From Flavobacteriales bacterium (GTDB lineage Bacteria; Bacteroidota; Bacteroidia; Flavobacteriales; BACL11): DNA of 64,000 bases. Below, piece by piece: positions 1 through 10,725 of the stretch. The translations under genes and the position numbers were made by a program. Location of the stretch: positions 103,798 through 167,797 of the forward strand of contig JAOHSR010000001.1 in the NCBI GenBank assembly GCA_028122735.1, written 5' to 3'. Each line of letters starts with the position of its first letter. Within the stretch, counting starts at the first letter, position 1. The notes beneath the pieces are model-generated. The model made no database searches. It was not told where the DNA came from and saw nothing but the letters and a program-made list of their open reading frames with translations.

Positions 1-641
1 TTTAATACAGTTACGTTATCTTTTTTAAATGATATTGGGTTAACATTTGCAATTTGTGTGTAAATATTATTAATTCTATCCTCTTGAGTAATGCTTAAAA
101 ATGATAGGCCTATTAAAGGAATAATGATTGCTGCAGCTTTTAGTAATCTCTTTGCTGTGAAGTTGTTTTTTTGCTTAATAAGCTTTAGTGACTCTTCAAT
201 TATTTCAGAATTATCTCTTGTTATTTTGTTATTTATAACATCTTGAAATCCAAAAGCATTTAAATTGTAATTTCTTTTTAAATCTTGTGTGAAAATTATA
301 TTTCCATCACTATTTAAAGTGAATAAGCCAATCTCTTCAAATCTGCATGACTTGAATTTATTTAGATTTTCAAGGCTTTGATTAACAAATTTTAGTAGAT
401 TTAGTTTTGCATTTTCTTGTGAAATATTCTCTGCTTGAGCAATATGATTTATAAGAAGTCCATCATTATCTTTTAGTTGAGAATTGAATAAAATAGATTT
501 ACTTGGAGGAGTTAGTATGCCAGTTTTTTTATTAAGATTTGCAGAGATGCTGCTACAAACAAATCCGCCAAAGTTCATTAGTATTACACAATCATTCTTG
601 TATAATAGTTGAGAAATATAATATTCGATGGAATTTTTCAC
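1..641 (-). CDS. HU-CCDC81/SPOR-type protein, N-terminal part (truncated at window start)
   Basis: Manual reverse-strand translation from GTG at 641 is open to the window edge: (M)KNSIEYYISQLLYKNDCVILMNFGGFVCSSISANLNKKTGILTPPSKSILFNSQLKDNDGLLINHIAQAE...; a TM-like segment (LLKAAAIIIPLIGLSFLSI) follows. Resembles Bacteroidota HU-CCDC81/SPOR proteins. Absent from ORF track. Confidence 0.75.
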   Translation of the reverse strand, partial: MKNSIEYYISQLLYKNDCVILMNFGGFVCSSISANLNKKTGILTPPSKSILFNSQLKDNDGLLINHIAQAENISQENAKLNLLKFVNQSLENLNKFKSCRFEEIGLFTLNSDGNIIFTQDLKRNYNLNAFGFQDVINNKITRDNSEIIEESLKLIKQKNNFTAKRLLKAAAIIIPLIGLSFLSITQEDRINNIYTQIANVNPISFKKDNVTVL

Positions 642-679
642 TTACACAAAAATAACATAAATATCATTATCTTTACAAT

Positions 680-3600
680 ATGAAAAAACACCTTTTAATT
701 TTATTATTTTACTCCTTTTGTTTTAGTGCAATATCTCAGACATATATCAATTTAAAATCTGGAAAAATTAAATTAAGCGACAGTTTGGAGCTAAACCTCA
801 CACAAGAGAATAATTATTGTTTCTTAACTCTGAAAAATATTCCTACGGATAAAGAAAAAGAAAATTTAACCTTACTTGGCCTTTCTTTTTTAGAGTACAT
901 ACCAAAGAATACATTCCTTGTAAATTTCCCAAAAAATTTTAACATTAATAGTTTAAATAATTCTAATCTTATTAATGTTTTAAATGTTCTCCCTAAGCAC
1001 AAGTTAGATTTTAAAATTAATGATGGAAAGTTTCCTGACTGGGCTTTAAATGGTGATAGGTTAACTATTAAGATTCTGTTTTATAAAGATTATGATTTCA
1101 GCACTTACAGAGAAAATTTAATCGGTGTAAATTATGCGTTAAAGTATGAAAATGAATCGTATAAATCAATAACTGTTGAGATTGACAAAGAAGATCTTTC
1201 TGCAATTTCTAAAATTAATGATGTATGGTTTATTGAACCTATTGACCCTCCATCGATTGCTGAAAATAAAACAGCAAGAACATTACATAGATCAAATGCA
1301 ATTAATACACAATATTTGGGAGGAAAAAAATATAATGGTGAGGGTATAAATATAATGATGCAAGATGATGGATTAGTTGGACCACACATTGACAGACAGG
1401 GTCGTCTTGATCAATCTTTTTGTATAGGATGTAGTTCTAATGCCAATGATGACCATGGAGATCATGTTTCTGGAACTATTATGGGGGCTGGAAATCTTGA
1501 CCCTACAACCAAAGGCATGGCTGATGGTTCTTTTCTGTATGTATATGGAAGTAGCAATAATAATTATTATGATGTTCCAACAATTTACCAGAATAATGAT
1601 GTGATTATTACATCTAAGTCTTATAGTAATGGATGTAATGCGGGCTACACTTCGTTAGCAGAAGATCTTGACGCTCAGATAAATCAACATCCATCTCTAA
1701 TACATGTTTTTTCGGCAGGAAATAATGGTACTTCTGATTGTGGCTATGGCGCTGGCTCAGGATGGGGTAATGTAACTGGTGGACATAAGCAAGCAAAAAA
1801 TGTTATTTGTGTCGCAAATTTAACTCAAATTAGTAATCTGGCAGGTTCTTCTAGTAGAGGCCCAGCTGCTGATGGAAGAATTAAGCCTGATATAGGCGCT
1901 AAAGGAACATCAGTAAATTCTACATTAACTGATAATACTTATGGGAGCTTTACTGGTACATCAATGGCATGTCCTGGCATAGCAGGCTGTATGGCTCAAC
2001 TCTATCAAGCATTTAAAGAATTAAACGGAAATGTAAACCCACCTTCTGATTTAATGAAATGTATTATGCTAAATTCTGCAGATGATATTGGTAATCCAGG
2101 CCCAGATTTTAAACATGGATGGGGAGAGGTAAATGTCTTAAGAGGATTGAGAATGCTGGAAGAATCTAACTACCAATCAGGGGCAGTATCTCAAGGAGAT
2201 GATAATGATCATGATTTAATAGTTCCAGCAGGCATAAAAGATTTAAAAATTATGGTGTATTGGCATGATAAGGAAGCTAGTCCATCATCCATAATTGCAT
2301 TAGTAAATGATTTAGATATTCAATTAACATCTCCAAATGGAACTGTATTTCAGCCTTGGGTTTTAGACCCTTCCCCAAACTCTACATTATTAAATTCTAA
2401 TGCAGTTAGAGGTACTGATAGTTTAAATAATATGGAACAGATTACTATAAAAAATCCAGCTCCTGGAATATATAATTTGTTAGTAAACGGTACTAGCGTA
2501 CCATTTGGACCGCAAGATTATTGGCTTACATACGAGTATAATTATGAAGATATAACATTAACATATCCAGTTGGTGGTGAAGGTTTAGTTCCTGGAGAAT
2601 TTGAATTAATAAGATGGGATGCACCTGAAGATACCTTGCCTTGTGTGTTGGAATATACAACTGATAATGGTCAGTCATGGATAACAATTACATCAAGTAC
2701 TAGTATTAATACAAATTTTTATAATTGGCAAGTACCATCAATTATTTCTGATGAAGTAAGAGTAAGAATTAGTAGAAATGGAATTTCTGATGAGAGTAAC
2801 GCTAATTTAACAATTGTTGATGTGCCTAATGTATCAGTAAGTTGGATATGTCCAGACTCTATATATGTTAATTGGTCAACTGTTGCTGGAGCAACATCTT
2901 ATGAAGTAAGTATGTTAGGTCAAAAATATATGGATTCTATGACGACAGTTGTTTCAAATGGAAATACTACTCAATCTGCTTTAATATTAAATCCTAACCC
3001 CAATGTATTAGATTCCTGGTTTTCTGTTTGTGCAAAAATTAATAGTAATAAAGGAAGAAGAGATATTGCAGTAAATGCTCAGCCGTTTAATAGTAGTTGT
3101 GCAGCTCCTCCCGTTGCAGGTTTTATTGTAAACGATCCATTTACATGCTCTGGTGATGTAAGTTTTCAAGATGATAGTTATGGTCAGCCTAGTGGGTGGT
3201 TCTGGGATTTTGGTGATGGGAGTACTTCTTCTTTACAAAACCCAATTCATTCTTACCTAAGCGAGGGAACATATGATGTTTCTTTATTTGTTTCAAATGC
3301 ATTAGGACAAGACTCAATTCTTTTAACCTCGATTGTAGTGGTAGATTTTGCCAATCCTCCAATTACATTTAATGATACGGCATATGTAAATCCATCAACC
3401 TTCACTTTAACCTCTTTAAGTAGTTCTGTAAACTGGTATGCTGATACAGTTGGTAGTCAGCCTGTTGGAAACGGATCTTCATACACTACACCACTATTAT
3501 CTAATAATACTACATATTATGCCCAAGAATTAGGAGGTCCTATTGTTAGTGGTGGGCCATTAGATAATAATATTGGGGGAGGTAGTTTTTATAATAATGA

Positions 3601-4255
3601 TAGACATATTATTATTGATTGTTATAAACAAAGCAAATTAATTTCAGCGGATGTTTATTCAGGCACTAGTCAAAATGTAACTTTTGAACTGAGAGATAAT
3701 AATAGTCAAGTTATTGAAGATAAAACAATTTTTCTTCAAACAGGATTAAATACTCTTCAATTAGGATTTAATATGCCAATTATGAATGATTTAGAACTAG
3801 GAGTCAGCGGAACAGGTTCAGATCTATTTAGAAATAATTCAGGTGCTTCTTATCCATATCTTCTTGGTAATTTGGCAAGTATAACAGGAAATAGTTCTCC
3901 TTATGCTGGAGATACAAATTATCACTACTTTTTTTATAATCTGAATATTCAGGAAAGCTGTTTGTCAAATTTCTCACAAACATATGCTGTTTTTGTTACA
4001 CCTTCTGAAGTAAATAATTTTGAAAGTTCTTTAATTGATGTCTACCCAAATCCTGCAGTGGATAAGGTTTTTATATCATCAAAAAGTCTCATTAGTAACT
4101 TAAAGATATTTGATTTAAGTGGTAAGTTGTGTTATGTGGATAATACCATTTCTAATCAACAGGAAGTGGATATAAGTAAATTTTCAAAAGGGATATATAC
4201 TATAAATGTTATTGATCAACAGAGCTCTTATGTTAGGAAATTATTCGTTGAATAA
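680..4255 (+). CDS. Secreted S8 (subtilisin-like) serine peptidase with PKD domain and T9SS type A C-terminal sorting domain
   Basis: Signal peptide; NDDHGDHVSGTIMGAG (His), GTSMACPGIAG (Ser); PKD motif GWFWDFGDGSTSSLQNPIHSYLSEGTYDV; C-term IDVYPNPAVDKVFI...GIYTINVIDQQSSYVRKLFVE. Confidence 0.92.
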   Translation: MKKHLLILLFYSFCFSAISQTYINLKSGKIKLSDSLELNLTQENNYCFLTLKNIPTDKEKENLTLLGLSFLEYIPKNTFLVNFPKNFNINSLNNSNLINVLNVLPKHKLDFKINDGKFPDWALNGDRLTIKILFYKDYDFSTYRENLIGVNYALKYENESYKSITVEIDKEDLSAISKINDVWFIEPIDPPSIAENKTARTLHRSNAINTQYLGGKKYNGEGINIMMQDDGLVGPHIDRQGRLDQSFCIGCSSNANDDHGDHVSGTIMGAGNLDPTTKGMADGSFLYVYGSSNNNYYDVPTIYQNNDVIITSKSYSNGCNAGYTSLAEDLDAQINQHPSLIHVFSAGNNGTSDCGYGAGSGWGNVTGGHKQAKNVICVANLTQISNLAGSSSRGPAADGRIKPDIGAKGTSVNSTLTDNTYGSFTGTSMACPGIAGCMAQLYQAFKELNGNVNPPSDLMKCIMLNSADDIGNPGPDFKHGWGEVNVLRGLRMLEESNYQSGAVSQGDDNDHDLIVPAGIKDLKIMVYWHDKEASPSSIIALVNDLDIQLTSPNGTVFQPWVLDPSPNSTLLNSNAVRGTDSLNNMEQITIKNPAPGIYNLLVNGTSVPFGPQDYWLTYEYNYEDITLTYPVGGEGLVPGEFELIRWDAPEDTLPCVLEYTTDNGQSWITITSSTSINTNFYNWQVPSIISDEVRVRISRNGISDESNANLTIVDVPNVSVSWICPDSIYVNWSTVAGATSYEVSMLGQKYMDSMTTVVSNGNTTQSALILNPNPNVLDSWFSVCAKINSNKGRRDIAVNAQPFNSSCAAPPVAGFIVNDPFTCSGDVSFQDDSYGQPSGWFWDFGDGSTSSLQNPIHSYLSEGTYDVSLFVSNALGQDSILLTSIVVVDFANPPITFNDTAYVNPSTFTLTSLSSSVNWYADTVGSQPVGNGSSYTTPLLSNNTTYYAQELGGPIVSGGPLDNNIGGGSFYNNDRHIIIDCYKQSKLISADVYSGTSQNVTFELRDNNSQVIEDKTIFLQTGLNTLQLGFNMPIMNDLELGVSGTGSDLFRNNSGASYPYLLGNLASITGNSSPYAGDTNYHYFFYNLNIQESCLSNFSQTYAVFVTPSEVNNFESSLIDVYPNPAVDKVFISSKSLISNLKIFDLSGKLCYVDNTISNQQEVDISKFSKGIYTINVIDQQSSYVRKLFVE

Positions 4256-4975
4256 TTAATTACCTACTTTTTTATAATATTCTAATAAGTTATCCAGATC
4301 ATCTTTTGTATCTATTGATATACTCTCAAAATTTGTCTCAATAATTTTAATCTTATAATTATTATCCATCCATCTTAATTGTTCTAATTTTAGCTTTAAT
4401 TCATTCTCAGATGGATTAAGAGCGCAAAGTTTTTGAAGAATACCCTTTTTAAAAGCATATATACCAATATGCTTGTAATAAGTTAAACTTTCTTTTTCTA
4501 CATCTCTATAAAAGTCAGTGGCAATCATTTCTTTATTGAAGTTAACTTTTACTGTATTTGGATTGTGTATTTCATTTTTAGATGTAATTTTTTTTGCAAG
4601 AGAAATTATATCATCTGAACAAACTCCAAACGAATCAATTATCTTGTCAATTTGTTTAGGATTAATAAGAGGTTCATCTGCTTGTACATTAATGATTAAA
4701 TCATAATCTATGTTTAAAGACTTGACTACTTCATTACATCTATCAGTGCCAGAAATGTGATTTTTATTAGTCATTATTGTTTTTGCATTAAAAAGTATTG
4801 TATGATCATAAATTTCCTTACTGTCAGTGGCTATCAGTATATCTAAATCATTTTTACATTTTTTAATTTGATTATAAACAGTTTTAATCATGCTTTTACC
4901 ATTTATATTTATTAATGGTTTTTTTGGTAATCTTGTTGATTCTAATCTAGCTGGAATTAAAACTAAGATCTTCAT
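4256..4975 (-). CDS. kdsB: 3-deoxy-manno-octulosonate cytidylyltransferase
   Basis: N-term ILVLIPARLESTRLPKKPL and INVQADEPLI motifs typical of KdsB. Confidence 0.93.
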   Translation of the reverse strand: MKILVLIPARLESTRLPKKPLININGKSMIKTVYNQIKKCKNDLDILIATDSKEIYDHTILFNAKTIMTNKNHISGTDRCNEVVKSLNIDYDLIINVQADEPLINPKQIDKIIDSFGVCSDDIISLAKKITSKNEIHNPNTVKVNFNKEMIATDFYRDVEKESLTYYKHIGIYAFKKGILQKLCALNPSENELKLKLEQLRWMDNNYKIKIIETNFESISIDTKDDLDNLLEYYKKVGN

Positions 4976-4976
4976 T

Positions 4977-7373
4977 TTATATTTTTATACTTAATTGAAG
5001 TGCTATAGTTCGCTGAGGTTGCATATCAGCAGGCCTACTCATATATTCTCTATTAAAAACATTATTTACCATTAAACTTAGCTTTGAATTTTTATCCACA
5101 TTATAACCTAATCTAATATCAAATATCACATCTCCATTTTTGAATTTTTCTCTTGCTTCATTGATTCCAGGGATTAATTCTTGGTTTAGCCATTCATCAG
5201 TAAAAACTTTATCAATATTTTTCATAAACGAATTATAACGAACACTTCCTCCCAAAATATAATTATCAAAATAAGTTATTTCAGCATCGATTTTAGCAAT
5301 ATGTTGGTATCGATATTTTAGTATAGAAGGATCAGAGCTAGAATTGTTGTATGTTAGTTCGGGTCCTATGATTTCGCCATTAATTGAGATTTCTCCGATA
5401 CTTTCTGTATAAACTTCATCAGGATTTAATGCAATAGGATTCATATATGTGTAACCACCAATGATATATGCCTTAATATTTGGAGTTATTTTTCCTTGTC
5501 CATTAAAACTTAATTCCAATCCACTAATTTGTGTTGCTCCAATATTTACTGATTTAAATCCAAGTCCATATAATGGCATTGTCTGTGGGTCTCCCCATTG
5601 TCCAAAAGTAAACTCCATCATATCATTATATCTCATATTGAATGCAGCAATATCAATTGAGCCATTCCAATTTCTTATTTTAATATTTTGTTTAATTCCA
5701 ATTTCTGCACTCCAACCTGTTTCAGGTTTTAATTCTGGATTTGAATAAACTTCAATACCAGATGCATTTGTTGAAACAAATAGCTCTGCCATTGATGGGA
5801 AACGATATCCTTGACCCCAAGATGTCCTTAAGAAAGTTGTTTCGCCAATTTGATAATTAAGACCAGCTCTAAAGACAGGGCTTCCAATAGCGAAATGGTC
5901 TGTAGTATCTCCATTAATTATATGTTTTGATTCAGAGTTTAAGCTAAAATATTCATATCTACCACCAACTGAAATATTCAAGTCCCCAATTTTTTTATCA
6001 ATCTGACTATATACAGCGTGATTTCTTCTATAATTCTTTCCTTTAAATATTTTTGCTCTTGCAAATATTATTTCATTAGTTATTCCAGAAGTAAAACTTA
6101 GATTGTGTTTCTTGATATTTTTTTGCCACCGATAATCACTGTAGTATGATTTAGAAGTATTATCATTTTCTAGCAGACTATCAAGAGATTCATTATCATT
6201 AATTACTTTTAAAAAGCGTGTCCTTAAAGAATGTCTATTATTTCCTTTTATATAAGTTACATAAGGATCAATATTGTATGAATCCCCACTAGTTGTTGAA
6301 ACATCATTGTTTAGAGCCGTAAATGCTCTGTCAAAGCTATCCCATATGATCACTGAGGCAGTTGATTCAAATAGAAAGTTAGCATTAATACCATAGCTAA
6401 GGCCAGTAATTTTTTTGCTTTTAAAAAGGGAATTAATATTAAATCTTTTTCTTTGAGTTTCTTCATCTTTCCTATAACCTTCATCTTCAAAAATATTACC
6501 TCCAAATGAAATGTCAAGATTATCATATTTTATTGCTTGTAAGAATTCAATTCCTTTGAATGTGTTTCTTTCTCCCTCATACCAATTAAGGGAGGATCTT
6601 TTGGCAAAATCAATTATACCATAATTAATATTAACCTTTGTATATCCAATATTAGGATTCTTATCAATTTCAGATTGTTTAGGATATGCTGTTCGAATAT
6701 TTATTATTCCATTTAATGCAGAAGACCCATATAATGCAGAAGATGCTCCCTTTATAATTTCTACTTGATTTATATTTTCTGTTGCAACTAAGTTCCATTG
6801 AACTTGACCTGCATCTCCTGAAATAAGAGGCATATCATCTACCATAACTAAAACTCTTGTCCCCGCCCCATAACTCCAGCCACTACCCCCTCTAATATTT
6901 GCCTGACCATCAGTAATATTTAATCCAGGGATTTGCTCCATAGCTGTTTCAATATTTGATGAATTTTTATTTTCTATTAAATTAGGCTTAATCACTTCCA
7001 TTGAAACTGTAGTTTCTTCAAGTCTTTGATTAAATTTTCCTGCTGATACTACCACTGTATTTAATTGCTCGGAAGATGGGGATAACTTAATATTAAGATT
7101 TATAGATGAATCTTTTTTGGAAGAGATATTTTTGATTTGGTTTTCATAACCAATATATTTAAAAGTAATCTTGCTCTCTCCAACAGGAATTTTTATTTCA
7201 TAAAAACCATCAATATTTGTTGAGGTTCCCTGATTATTGCAAATTATATTTACACCTATTAGTGCCTCTGAAGTTACTTTATCAATTACATTTCCTCTTA
7301 TAATAACTTCTTTGTTTTGAGAGTATGTGTCAAGAAAAAATAGTAAGAATAAAATTGAAAGAAGTCTTTTCAT
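4977..7373 (-). CDS. TonB-dependent outer-membrane receptor with carboxypeptidase-regulatory-like N-terminus
   Basis: ORF track starts at 7412; signal peptide MKRLLSILFLLFFLDTYSQ suggests start at 7373. Plug domain (IRGGSGWSYGAGTRVLVMVDDMPL, GASSALYGSSALNGIINI); C-term barrel NVFNREYMSRPADMQPQRTIALQLSIKI. Confidence 0.9.
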   Translation of the reverse strand: MKRLLSILFLLFFLDTYSQNKEVIIRGNVIDKVTSEALIGVNIICNNQGTSTNIDGFYEIKIPVGESKITFKYIGYENQIKNISSKKDSSINLNIKLSPSSEQLNTVVVSAGKFNQRLEETTVSMEVIKPNLIENKNSSNIETAMEQIPGLNITDGQANIRGGSGWSYGAGTRVLVMVDDMPLISGDAGQVQWNLVATENINQVEIIKGASSALYGSSALNGIINIRTAYPKQSEIDKNPNIGYTKVNINYGIIDFAKRSSLNWYEGERNTFKGIEFLQAIKYDNLDISFGGNIFEDEGYRKDEETQRKRFNINSLFKSKKITGLSYGINANFLFESTASVIIWDSFDRAFTALNNDVSTTSGDSYNIDPYVTYIKGNNRHSLRTRFLKVINDNESLDSLLENDNTSKSYYSDYRWQKNIKKHNLSFTSGITNEIIFARAKIFKGKNYRRNHAVYSQIDKKIGDLNISVGGRYEYFSLNSESKHIINGDTTDHFAIGSPVFRAGLNYQIGETTFLRTSWGQGYRFPSMAELFVSTNASGIEVYSNPELKPETGWSAEIGIKQNIKIRNWNGSIDIAAFNMRYNDMMEFTFGQWGDPQTMPLYGLGFKSVNIGATQISGLELSFNGQGKITPNIKAYIIGGYTYMNPIALNPDEVYTESIGEISINGEIIGPELTYNNSSSDPSILKYRYQHIAKIDAEITYFDNYILGGSVRYNSFMKNIDKVFTDEWLNQELIPGINEAREKFKNGDVIFDIRLGYNVDKNSKLSLMVNNVFNREYMSRPADMQPQRTIALQLSIKI

Positions 7374-7430
7374 CAAATCTCTAGTAAAATTCATACAAAT
7401 ATAAAAAACCAAAATGGATACTTTAAAAGT

Positions 7431-7459
7431 TTGATTTTTATAAAAAAAATATACATTTG
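7431..7459 (+). promoter_or_regulatory. Bacteroidota-type sigma-A promoter for gdhA (TTG-N18-TACATTTG)
   Basis: TTG at 7431-7433, 18 nt spacer, TACATTTG at 7452-7459 matching -7 TAnnTTTG; gdhA ATG at 7501. Confidence 0.65.
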
Positions 7460-7500
7460 CGAAGATTATAAACTAAAAAGCACTAAAACACAAAAACAAA

Positions 7501-8835
7501 ATGGAAGAAAATGTAAGACAATTTCTCTCATGGGTAAAAGAAAGTAATCCAGGAGAATCTGAATTTTTACAAGCAGTTGAAGAAGTAGCAGAAGCAGTAT
7601 TGCCAATAATAGATGACCATCCAAGATTTAAAAACATAAAAATCTTAGAAAGAATGGTAGAGCCTGAAAGAGTAATTACTTTTAGGGTACCATGGTTAGA
7701 TGATAATGGAAATGTTCAAGTTAATAGAGGTTACAGAATTGAAATGAATTCAGCTATTGGTCCATACAAGGGTGGTTTGAGATTTCACCCATCTGTAAAT
7801 TTATCAATACTTAAGTTTTTAGCATTTGAGCAAGTGTTTAAAAATGCTTTAACATCCTTACCAATGGGTGGTGGTAAAGGTGGTTCTAATTTTGATCCAA
7901 AAGGGAAGTCTGATAATGAAATAATGAAGTTTTGTCAATCTTTTATGACAGAACTTTGCAGACATATAGGCCCTAACACAGATGTTCCTGCAGGAGACAT
8001 TGGAGTTGGAGGTAGAGAAATTGGTTACATGTTTGGACAGTATAAAAGAATTAGGAATGAATTTACTGGTGTTCTTACCGGTAAAGGTTTGGGATGGGGT
8101 GGATCTTTAATACGTCCTGAAGCAACTGGATATGGTAATGTGTATTTTGCACAAAATATGTTAGTTGAAAATGGGGATTCATTTGATGATAAAACTGTTG
8201 TTATATCAGGCTCAGGAAATGTTGCTCAGTATTCTTGCGAAAAAGCGACAGAACTAGGTGCTAAAGTAGTTTCTATGTCTGATTCATCGGGTTACATTTA
8301 TGATAAAGACGGAATTAGTTCAGAAAAATTAGCTTTTATAATGAATCTCAAAAATGTTAAAAGAGGAAGAATTAAAGAATATGCTAATCATTATGGTTGT
8401 GAATTTCATGAAGGAAGACCTTGGAGTTTAAAATGTGATATTGCACTTCCTTGTGCTACTCAAAATGAATTAAATAAATCAGAAGCAGAAGATCTAGTTA
8501 GTAATGGATGTATTTGCGTTGCAGAGGGAGCAAATATGCCATCAACTCCAGAAGCTGTTGAAGTTTTTTTAGCTGCTAAAATCTTATTTGCCCCAGGAAA
8601 AGCATCTAATGCTGGAGGTGTAGCTACATCAGGCCTTGAAATGTCTCAAAATTCCTTGAGAATGAGTTGGACTCGTGAAGAGGTTGATTCAAAGCTAAAA
8701 ACTATAATGAACGATATTCATTCTCAATGTGTAAAGCATGGGAAAGAAGGTGACTTTGTTAATTATGTCAAGGGTGCTAATATTGCTGGTTTTCTTAAGG
8801 TTGCTGATGCAATGTTCGACCAAGGAATTGTGTAG
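7501..8835 (+). CDS. gdhA: NADP-specific glutamate dehydrogenase
   Basis: GYRIEMNSAIGPYKGGLRFHPSVNLSILKFLAFEQVFKNALTSLPMGGGKGGSNFDPKGKS is diagnostic. Confidence 0.96.
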   Translation: MEENVRQFLSWVKESNPGESEFLQAVEEVAEAVLPIIDDHPRFKNIKILERMVEPERVITFRVPWLDDNGNVQVNRGYRIEMNSAIGPYKGGLRFHPSVNLSILKFLAFEQVFKNALTSLPMGGGKGGSNFDPKGKSDNEIMKFCQSFMTELCRHIGPNTDVPAGDIGVGGREIGYMFGQYKRIRNEFTGVLTGKGLGWGGSLIRPEATGYGNVYFAQNMLVENGDSFDDKTVVISGSGNVAQYSCEKATELGAKVVSMSDSSGYIYDKDGISSEKLAFIMNLKNVKRGRIKEYANHYGCEFHEGRPWSLKCDIALPCATQNELNKSEAEDLVSNGCICVAEGANMPSTPEAVEVFLAAKILFAPGKASNAGGVATSGLEMSQNSLRMSWTREEVDSKLKTIMNDIHSQCVKHGKEGDFVNYVKGANIAGFLKVADAMFDQGIV

Positions 8836-8954
8836 TGCTTCTTCTAAAGAAACATCGTATATTTATTTCAAATACAGGTTTTTTTGAGTTTTATAAAAAT
8901 GGCAACTTAAAGGTATGGACAGCCGGTCCGTATTCAATTTGGGAGAAGCAATAA
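8835..8954 (+). CDS. Putative small ORF (39 codons), GTG overlapping the gdhA stop (taGTG)
   Basis: Manual translation: VLLLKKHRIFISNTGFFEFYKNGNLKVWTAGPYSIWEKQ*; not in ORF track because of its length. Confidence 0.4.
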   Translation: MLLLKKHRIFISNTGFFEFYKNGNLKVWTAGPYSIWEKQ

Positions 8955-8998
8955 TTTTATTACTTTTTATTTACTTTTGCTAGAACAAAAAATCTACT

Positions 8999-10195
8999 AT
9001 GATTGGAAAGCTAAAAAAACAACTGCAAGAGGAGCTCAATAGTATTTCAGAAGCTGGATTGTATAAAAAAGAACGTATAATTACTAAACCTCAAGCTACT
9101 GAAATTGAGGTTAGTACGGGTGAAAAAGTGCTGAATTTCTGTGCTAATAATTATTTGGGACTTTCATCTCATCCAGAAGTGGTTCAAGCTGCAAAAGATG
9201 CTTTAGATACTCATGGTTTTGGTATGTCTTCAGTTCGCTTTATATGTGGTACTCAAGATATTCATAAAAAATTAGAAGAAAAGCTTTCCTCTTTTTTGTC
9301 AACCGAAGACACTATTTTATATGCTGCTGCATTTGATGCAAATGGAGGATTGTTTGAGCCAATTTTTGGGAAAGAAGATGCGATTATTTCAGATTCATTA
9401 AATCATGCCTCAATTATTGATGGGGTGAGATTATGCAAAGCTGTTAGATACAGATACCAAAATAATGATATGCAGGATTTAGAAACTAAATTAATTGAAT
9501 CTCAAGCTCAAAGAAATAGAGTGATTGTAACAGATGGTGTTTTTTCTATGGATGGATATATTGCTCAACTTGATAAAATTTGTGACTTAGCCGAGAAATA
9601 TGATGCACTTGTGATGGTTGATGACTGTCATTCAACAGGATTTGTAGGTAAAACAGGTAGAGGAACTCATGAACATTGTGGAGTTTTGGGGAGAGTAGAT
9701 ATTATTACTGGAACACTTGGAAAAGCTTTAGGTGGTGCAATGGGAGGTTTTACTTCTGGAAGAAAAGAAATAATTGAGATGTTACGTCAAAAATCAAGAC
9801 CTTATCTTTTCTCAAATTCTCTTGCACCTTCAATTGTGGGTTCTGGGATTAAAGTTTTAGAAATTTTAGAGAAATCTACTGATCTTAGAGATAAACTAGA
9901 GAAAAATACGAAATATTTTAGAGAATCAATGTCGTCAGCTGGATTTGATATAAAAGAAGGGATTCACGCCATTGTACCTGTAATGCTTTATGATGCTAAA
10001 TTAGCTAGCTTAATGGCTGATAAATTATTGCAAGAAGGGATTTATGTTATTGGATTCTCATTTCCAGTAGTTCCCAAGGGAAAAGCTCGTATTAGAGTCC
10101 AAATTTCTGCTGCTCATAGCATTGAAAATCTTGACCATGCAATTAATTCATTTGTAAAAGTAGCAAAAGAGTTGGGAGTTCTAGATAATAATTAA
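8999..10195 (+). CDS. kbl: Glycine C-acetyltransferase (2-amino-3-ketobutyrate CoA ligase)
   Basis: alpha-oxoamine synthase motifs: [67 protein letters not shown]. Confidence 0.93.
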   Translation: MIGKLKKQLQEELNSISEAGLYKKERIITKPQATEIEVSTGEKVLNFCANNYLGLSSHPEVVQAAKDALDTHGFGMSSVRFICGTQDIHKKLEEKLSSFLSTEDTILYAAAFDANGGLFEPIFGKEDAIISDSLNHASIIDGVRLCKAVRYRYQNNDMQDLETKLIESQAQRNRVIVTDGVFSMDGYIAQLDKICDLAEKYDALVMVDDCHSTGFVGKTGRGTHEHCGVLGRVDIITGTLGKALGGAMGGFTSGRKEIIEMLRQKSRPYLFSNSLAPSIVGSGIKVLEILEKSTDLRDKLEKNTKYFRESMSSAGFDIKEGIHAIVPVMLYDAKLASLMADKLLQEGIYVIGFSFPVVPKGKARIRVQISAAHSIENLDHAINSFVKVAKELGVLDNN

Positions 10196-10204
10196 TTAAT
10201 AAAA

Positions 10205-10235
10205 TTTTGAAATAGATAAAAAAAGTGTAGTTTTG
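10205..10235 (+). promoter_or_regulatory. Bacteroidota-type sigma-A promoter for rplM operon (TTTTG-N18-TAGTTTTG)
   Basis: TTTTG 10205-10209, 18 nt spacer, TAGTTTTG 10228-10235; upstream of the GTG start at 10268. Confidence 0.7.
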
Positions 10236-10267
10236 CACCCCTTTAAATTAAGTAAAAAATAAAAATT

Positions 10268-10723
10268 GTGGATACATTAAGCTATAAAACATTGTCATCA
10301 AACAAAATTTCTGCTGATAAGAAATGGTTTGTCGTTGATGCTGAAGGTCAAAACCTTGGAAGATTTTCATCTAAAATTGCAAAAGTTCTAAGAGGAAAAT
10401 ATAAAACAAATTTCACTCCACATGCAGATTGTGGAGACAATGTTGTTATTATAAATGCTTCAAAGATTGTTATGACTGGAAACAAATTAGAGAAGAGAGA
10501 AATTTTTAGTCACACTGGATACCCTGGAGGTCAAAAAAGAATTACCCCAAAAGAAATGTTAGTTAAGGACGGTACATCAGTAGTTAGACACGCTATTAAA
10601 GGGATGTTACCTAAAAATAAATTAGGAGCTGCAATTTTAAAGAACTGTTATATTTTCTCTTTAGAAAATCATGACAAAGAGGCGCAGAAGCCTACAAGTC
10701 TTAACTTAAACGATCTTATTTAA
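10268..10723 (+). CDS. rplM: 50S ribosomal protein L13 (GTG start)
   Basis: MDTLSYKTLSSNK...WFVVDAEGQNLGRFSSKIAKVLRGKYKTNFTPHADCGDNVVIINA; followed directly by rpsI. Confidence 0.97.
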   Translation: MDTLSYKTLSSNKISADKKWFVVDAEGQNLGRFSSKIAKVLRGKYKTNFTPHADCGDNVVIINASKIVMTGNKLEKREIFSHTGYPGGQKRITPKEMLVKDGTSVVRHAIKGMLPKNKLGAAILKNCYIFSLENHDKEAQKPTSLNLNDLI

Positions 10724-10725
10724 TT

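Noticed and set aside
814-1796. Minus-strand ORFs of 62, 85 and 60 aa
   Set aside because: Antisense to the clearly coding S8 peptidase; no domain signature.
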